DNA of 64,000 bases from Shewanella zhangzhouensis (lineage in GTDB: Bacteria > Pseudomonadota > Gammaproteobacteria > Enterobacterales > Shewanellaceae). Under the pieces are notes generated by a model, which was not told where the DNA came from, made no database searches, and saw only the letters and a program-made list of their open reading frames with translations. Below, one piece after another: positions 63,466 through 64,000 of the stretch; positions within the stretch are counted from its first letter, which is position 1; each line of letters begins with the position of its first letter. Both the position numbers and the translations under genes were made by a program. The stretch is from assembly GCF_019457615.1 (NCBI RefSeq), contig NZ_CP080414.1, positions 50,001 to 114,000 on the forward strand, in the 5' to 3' direction.

Positions 63466-64000
63466 CTATTGTACTGCGCTGCTGGTGGTGCGGCCAGTTG
63501 CTTTCACTGGCTCCTTACGGTTTGCACAAACGGCCAACAGTTCATGCTTGATGTCCCGGGTGAAGCGAGGCAGTGAGTGCACTTCTTTAATATAGGCAAT
63601 GGCATCTTTTGCGAGTTGGTGTCTGAGGCCATCATTTGCCAGCAGCTGATTTATTGCTGCGACAAAGAGCTCCACCTTGTCGAAGCCATCCCCGAGCACT
63701 TTGCCGGTATACACGCCAAACTTGCTCGCCAGCTCATCGGGATTTTGGCAACTCACCAGCAGGGTGCCGTAGGACAAGGCCTCGAGGAAAGAAATCGGGA
63801 GGGCTTCATGAATGGAGGTATTGACCAGCACCTTGGCGTCTTTCAGGAAACGATTCTTTTGCTCGCCTTCCACATGACCGACGAAATGCAGATTGGGAAT
63901 GGCCTGGTAGCCTGACATTACGGCATTGTTTTCGTCAGCCTGCCTGTGCGCCTGACCCAGCATATAAAACTGGTACTGAGGCATGGCCTTGGCGATTTCG
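63466..64000 (-). CDS. Glycosyltransferase family 4-type, N-terminus outside window
   Basis: C-terminal half of a GT4 enzyme: NLHFVGHVEGEQKNRFLKDAKVLVNTSIHEALPISFLEALSYGTLLVSCQNPDELASKFGVY, with the acidic HEALPISFLEAL donor-site motif. The frame is open through the window end (EIAKAMPQYQ precedes the first visible Met), so the gene continues beyond 64000. First visible gene of the minus-strand LPS operon. Confidence 0.85.
   Translation of the reverse strand, partial: EIAKAMPQYQFYMLGQAHRQADENNAVMSGYQAIPNLHFVGHVEGEQKNRFLKDAKVLVNTSIHEALPISFLEALSYGTLLVSCQNPDELASKFGVYTGKVLGDGFDKVELFVAAINQLLANDGLRHQLAKDAIAYIKEVHSLPRFTRDIKHELLAVCANRKEPVKATGRTTSSAVQ

Overview
The window looks like a stretch of a Shewanella chromosome, probably one of the higher-GC species such as S. 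amazonensis; the species is a guess and the genus is fairly safe. The reasons are gene order and protein similarity: the gpmI-envC-peptidase-yibQ block, yibN-secB-gpsA, a Spot 42 RNA between engB and polA, a kbl-tdh pair next to a TetR gene and waaA-kdkA, and Shewanella-type S9 and DUF885 peptidases. Coding density is high on both strands. I see no insertion sequence, prophage, CRISPR array or tRNA.

Layout. 1-2.3 kb: 3' part of a 23S rRNA gene, 5S rRNA and the rrn terminator. 2.4-3.1 kb: a small cysteine-cluster protein and an NsrR-type nitric oxide sensor. 3.1-7.8 kb (minus): gpmI-envC-S41 peptidase-yibQ, linking glycolysis and envelope maintenance. 8-11.5 kb (plus): yibN, secB, gpsA and a flavoprotein; grxC, often found between yibN and secB, is absent. 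12-17 kb (plus): a three-gene signalling operon with a receiver-diguanylate cyclase, a periplasmic binding lipoprotein and a large hybrid histidine kinase. 17-21 kb: mogA, an NlpC/P60 lipoprotein, hutD, a small acetyltransferase, a PBP7-type peptidase, a thioesterase and mtnC. 21.5-28.9 kb: regulators (AraC-GyrI, a MerR-methyltransferase fusion, LysR), a SnoaL-like secreted protein, an S9 peptidase and an esterase. 29-31 kb: the hutI/hutC divergon with a perfect 14-bp palindrome between the genes. 31.5-42.8 kb: a GGDEF-EAL protein, a lysophospholipase-like hydrolase, a DUF885 lipoprotein, add, hemN, an exported amidohydrolase, a DUF2489 protein, yihI and a methyltransferase.

42.8-45.5 kb is rich in non-coding RNA. 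Between the methyltransferase and cytochrome c4 lies a CsrB-family RNA on the minus strand, with 18 GGA motifs in about 390 nt and an intrinsic terminator. Between engB and polA lies Spot 42 (spf), also minus, with a candidate CRP site centred near -71. Downstream of spf is a second terminator-ended candidate RNA. Then follow polA, elbB, glpG-glpE, kbl-tdh and a TetR gene.

54-64 kb is the lipopolysaccharide inner-core and decoration locus: waaA (Kdo transferase), kdkA (Kdo kinase), a GT9 heptosyltransferase-type enzyme and two further glycosyltransferases on the plus strand. These face a minus-strand operon of a WavE-type protein, a nucleotidyltransferase, an unusual nucleotidyltransferase-kinase fusion, a small HAD phosphatase and a glycosyltransferase cut by the window end. 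The fusion, phosphatase and second nucleotidyltransferase together suggest a pathway making an activated, possibly phosphate-linked, substituent for the core. This and the three-gene signalling operon are the best candidates for undescribed biology; the RNA cluster is the best-supported non-coding content.
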